Source: Candidatus Mediterraneibacter surreyensis (GTDB lineage Bacteria; Bacillota; Clostridia; Lachnospirales; Lachnospiraceae). Taken from it: DNA of 64,000 nt. Where the stretch lies: assembly GCA_019118885.1 (NCBI GenBank), contig DWYB01000032.1:36838-100837 (forward strand). Direction: 5' to 3'. Positions 62,394 to 64,000 of this stretch are shown piece by piece. The position numbers and the translations under genes were made by a program. Positions within the stretch are counted from its first letter, which is position 1. Each line of letters begins with the position of its first letter. The notes below the pieces were generated by a model. That model saw only the letters and a program-made list of their open reading frames with translations, ran no database searches and was not told the DNA's origin.

Positions 62394-62400
62394 ATAAGAA

Positions 62401-62434
62401 AAATCGCGTTCGGAATATCCGGACGCGATTTTTT
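62401..62434. terminator. Terminator between potD and the convergent exporter gene
   Basis: AAATCGCGTTCGG (62401-62413) pairs with CCGGACGCGATTT (62419-62431, one bulge) and runs into TTTT. It can end potABCD and, with the A tract on the other side, also the minus-strand transcript. Confidence 0.82.
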
Positions 62435-62445
62435 ATGCTCGGGGA

Positions 62446-63774
62446 TCAGGTACAGTGCCTGAATGATCTGTCGGAGATGATCCTTGCGAAGATCAGCCCC
62501 AGCGGCAGCGCCATGATGATGAGGAGCGCGGAGACCAGCCATGGCGCTGACTGAGTCAGCGACATCTCTCCCATACTGTAGACTGCCCGGTAAAGGTACA
62601 ATCCCGGAACCATGATCACGATGGAAGGCACGGTAACGGAGATTCTCGGGTAGCCCAGGCGTTTCATCAGAAGCGAAGCCAGAAGTCCGGCTGTCAGAGC
62701 TCCAAGGAAAGCTGCAACTGCGGCGTTTAAGGATATCAGGCTGACAAGTTCCAGACGAAGTGTGTTTGCAATGGCGCCGATCCCGGCAGCGGAAGCGGCG
62801 ATGGTAACCGGGCTGTTGAACATGATCGAGAATCCGAACACTCCGATAAAGCTCATGATAAGCCGGAGAATCAGCAGCACTGCCGGATGGAGGGAAAGCT
62901 CAGCAAATTCGCCCGGCTGCAGGTTCAGGATCATGGACATGACCCATGCGGTAGTCGTGGCAATGACCACGATGATCACGGCGTATGCCAGACGTTCCAG
63001 ACCGGAACGCATATCCAGCTTTGCAAGGTCGATACCGCTTGTGATAAACGGAAATCCGGGGATGATAAAGAGCATGGAGCAGATATATCCGACCTCATGC
63101 CCGCCCGACACGGAAAAAAGCGCCTCTGCAAGCCGAAGGGATCCCACATACGCAAGACATGCCAGAGCGACGGAAGAAACGATGCACAGATACAGTGTAA
63201 AGTGTTTCCCGATCAGTTTGCAGCGCAGATAATTTCCGAGACCGGCGCCGATAAAGGCGCAGATCATCTCTACAGGGCCGCCGCCCAGGAGAAAGGTAAA
63301 TGCGGCGCATGCAAACGCTGCCGCCAGTCCGAGCTTGAGCGGGGTGTACAATCCCTTGATCTTTTCTATCGTATCAAGTTCGCGGTGCAGCTGCTCGCCG
63401 GACATATGTACCCCTTCCGTAGGGAATTTTTTCACGAAACGCTCCAGGCGGTCCAGCTTGGAAGTATTTACCCCCGTATTATTCAGACACAGAGAATTCG
63501 TAAAAGTCTTATGTCCGTCAAAACAGGTGTAGACGATGGTCATCAGTCCGATGCTGGCCGTGCATGTGACGCCAAGCTGTTCAGACAGGGCGTTCATGGA
63601 ACTTCTGACCCTCCAGGCGCCGGTTCCGCAGGAGAGGAGCATCAGTCCGACCCTTCCGATCAGAGCGGCCTTTACCGGTACGCTTGCCTCTGTGATCGGC
63701 TTGTCCTTTACATGTCCGGTATAGTCATGCCAGTAGATATCCATATGATTTGGGATAATATTATCTTTTACCAT
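62446..63774 (-). CDS. ThrE-family threonine/serine exporter
   Basis: The 442-residue protein carries both halves of the ThrE fold. The N-terminal part (about 35-290) has LLSCGTGAWRVRSSMNALSEQ and IVYTCFDGHKTFTNSL before its membrane helices. The C-terminal part (about 305-435) has a helix bundle with VTVPSIVIMVPGLYLYRAVY, the typical PGxxxY motif. In many Firmicutes these halves are two genes (YjjP and YjjB types); here they are fused as in Corynebacterium ThrE. It probably exports threonine, serine or dicarboxylates. Confidence 0.85.
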   Translation of the reverse strand: MVKDNIIPNHMDIYWHDYTGHVKDKPITEASVPVKAALIGRVGLMLLSCGTGAWRVRSSMNALSEQLGVTCTASIGLMTIVYTCFDGHKTFTNSLCLNNTGVNTSKLDRLERFVKKFPTEGVHMSGEQLHRELDTIEKIKGLYTPLKLGLAAAFACAAFTFLLGGGPVEMICAFIGAGLGNYLRCKLIGKHFTLYLCIVSSVALACLAYVGSLRLAEALFSVSGGHEVGYICSMLFIIPGFPFITSGIDLAKLDMRSGLERLAYAVIIVVIATTTAWVMSMILNLQPGEFAELSLHPAVLLILRLIMSFIGVFGFSIMFNSPVTIAASAAGIGAIANTLRLELVSLISLNAAVAAFLGALTAGLLASLLMKRLGYPRISVTVPSIVIMVPGLYLYRAVYSMGEMSLTQSAPWLVSALLIIMALPLGLIFARIISDRSFRHCT

Positions 63775-64000
63775 TTTGATTCCTTTCGATAACTATGAGA
63801 CTTCAGTTGCATGTTTATCACATAACAGTATAGTGGGATATGAAAAAAAGTCAAGAAAAGCATTAAAAAACGTGAATTGAAAAAGTAAATTCGGTATGAA
63901 AGAGTTAATTCTATGAATCTCTAAAAAGGTGCATAAAATTAGCTCTTTTTTGTGGATGGACAGAGGATTTTGTGGTAAACTGAATTCAAATTTATAGGAA
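63775..64000. other. Gene-free AT-rich end of window
   Basis: These 226 bases hold no credible frame. The first part is the upstream region of the minus-strand exporter gene. Sequence near 63967-63985 (TTTTGTGG with TAAACT) might be part of a plus-strand promoter for a gene beyond the window, but the match is poor. Confidence 0.4.

Noticed and set aside
62887-63792. 301-residue plus-strand frame opposite the ThrE exporter
   Set aside because: The minus-strand frame has clear family motifs and membrane helices. The plus-strand product is a low-likelihood His/Asp/Lys-rich shadow.

Overview
The window looks like chromosomal DNA of a gut-type, spore-forming Firmicute, most likely a Lachnospiraceae member. 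The grounds are mid-range GC, a spoIIAA-spoIIAB-sigF operon followed by spoVAA/spoVAB, a T-box valS leader, strong AGGAGG-type ribosome sites, many sugar ABC transporters with lipoprotein binding proteins, and ECF, PucR, LacI and RpiR family genes. No rRNA, tRNA, CRISPR array, prophage or intact insertion sequence was seen.

Layout. 1-8300: end of a sugar-binding protein, an AraC-type response regulator, a convergent AraR-like repressor and a complete ytfQ-ytfR-ytfT-yjfF type furanose/pentose importer. 8300-11100: a decayed stretch with a secreted-protein pseudogene (amber stop plus frameshift), a glucosaminidase, a duplicated promoter block and an internally deleted Rpn-type nuclease gene. 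11100-22240: housekeeping and sporulation genes: T-box and valS, an LtaS-like enzyme, folC, a TPR membrane protein, spoIIAA-AB-sigF, spoVAA-AB. 22275-30150: a LacI regulator divergent from an operon of binding protein, ATPase, permease, two TIM-barrel epimerases and a Gfo/Idh/MocA dehydrogenase, which suggests uptake and oxidation/epimerisation of a free sugar or polyol. 30200-38480: a second LacI regulator (with a GNAT gene) divergent from a GH4 alpha-glycosidase operon with binding protein, two permeases but no ATPase, an amidohydrolase and a BadF-type sugar kinase. Three perfect operator palindromes lie between the two arms.

38580-50035: a MATE pump, then a run of codA-like deaminase, PucR regulator, NhaC-type antiporter, cytidylate-kinase-like protein, a complete ECF transporter (S, fused double ATPase, T) and a PHP hydrolase, closed by a convergent RpiR regulator. 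This block is the best candidate for an undescribed nucleobase or N-heterocycle salvage module, because the deaminase differs from E. coli CodA at a substrate-contacting position and the ECF substrate is unknown.

50254-64000: a giant fused ABC/FtsX-type transporter whose ectodomain holds three tandem repeats of about 64 residues, a tail-to-tail pair of c-di-GMP genes (EAL phosphodiesterase and GGDEF cyclase), a potABCD polyamine operon whose PotD carries a C-terminal membrane anchor, and a ThrE-type exporter.

All functions are inferred by reading motifs and from family knowledge. No database search was run.
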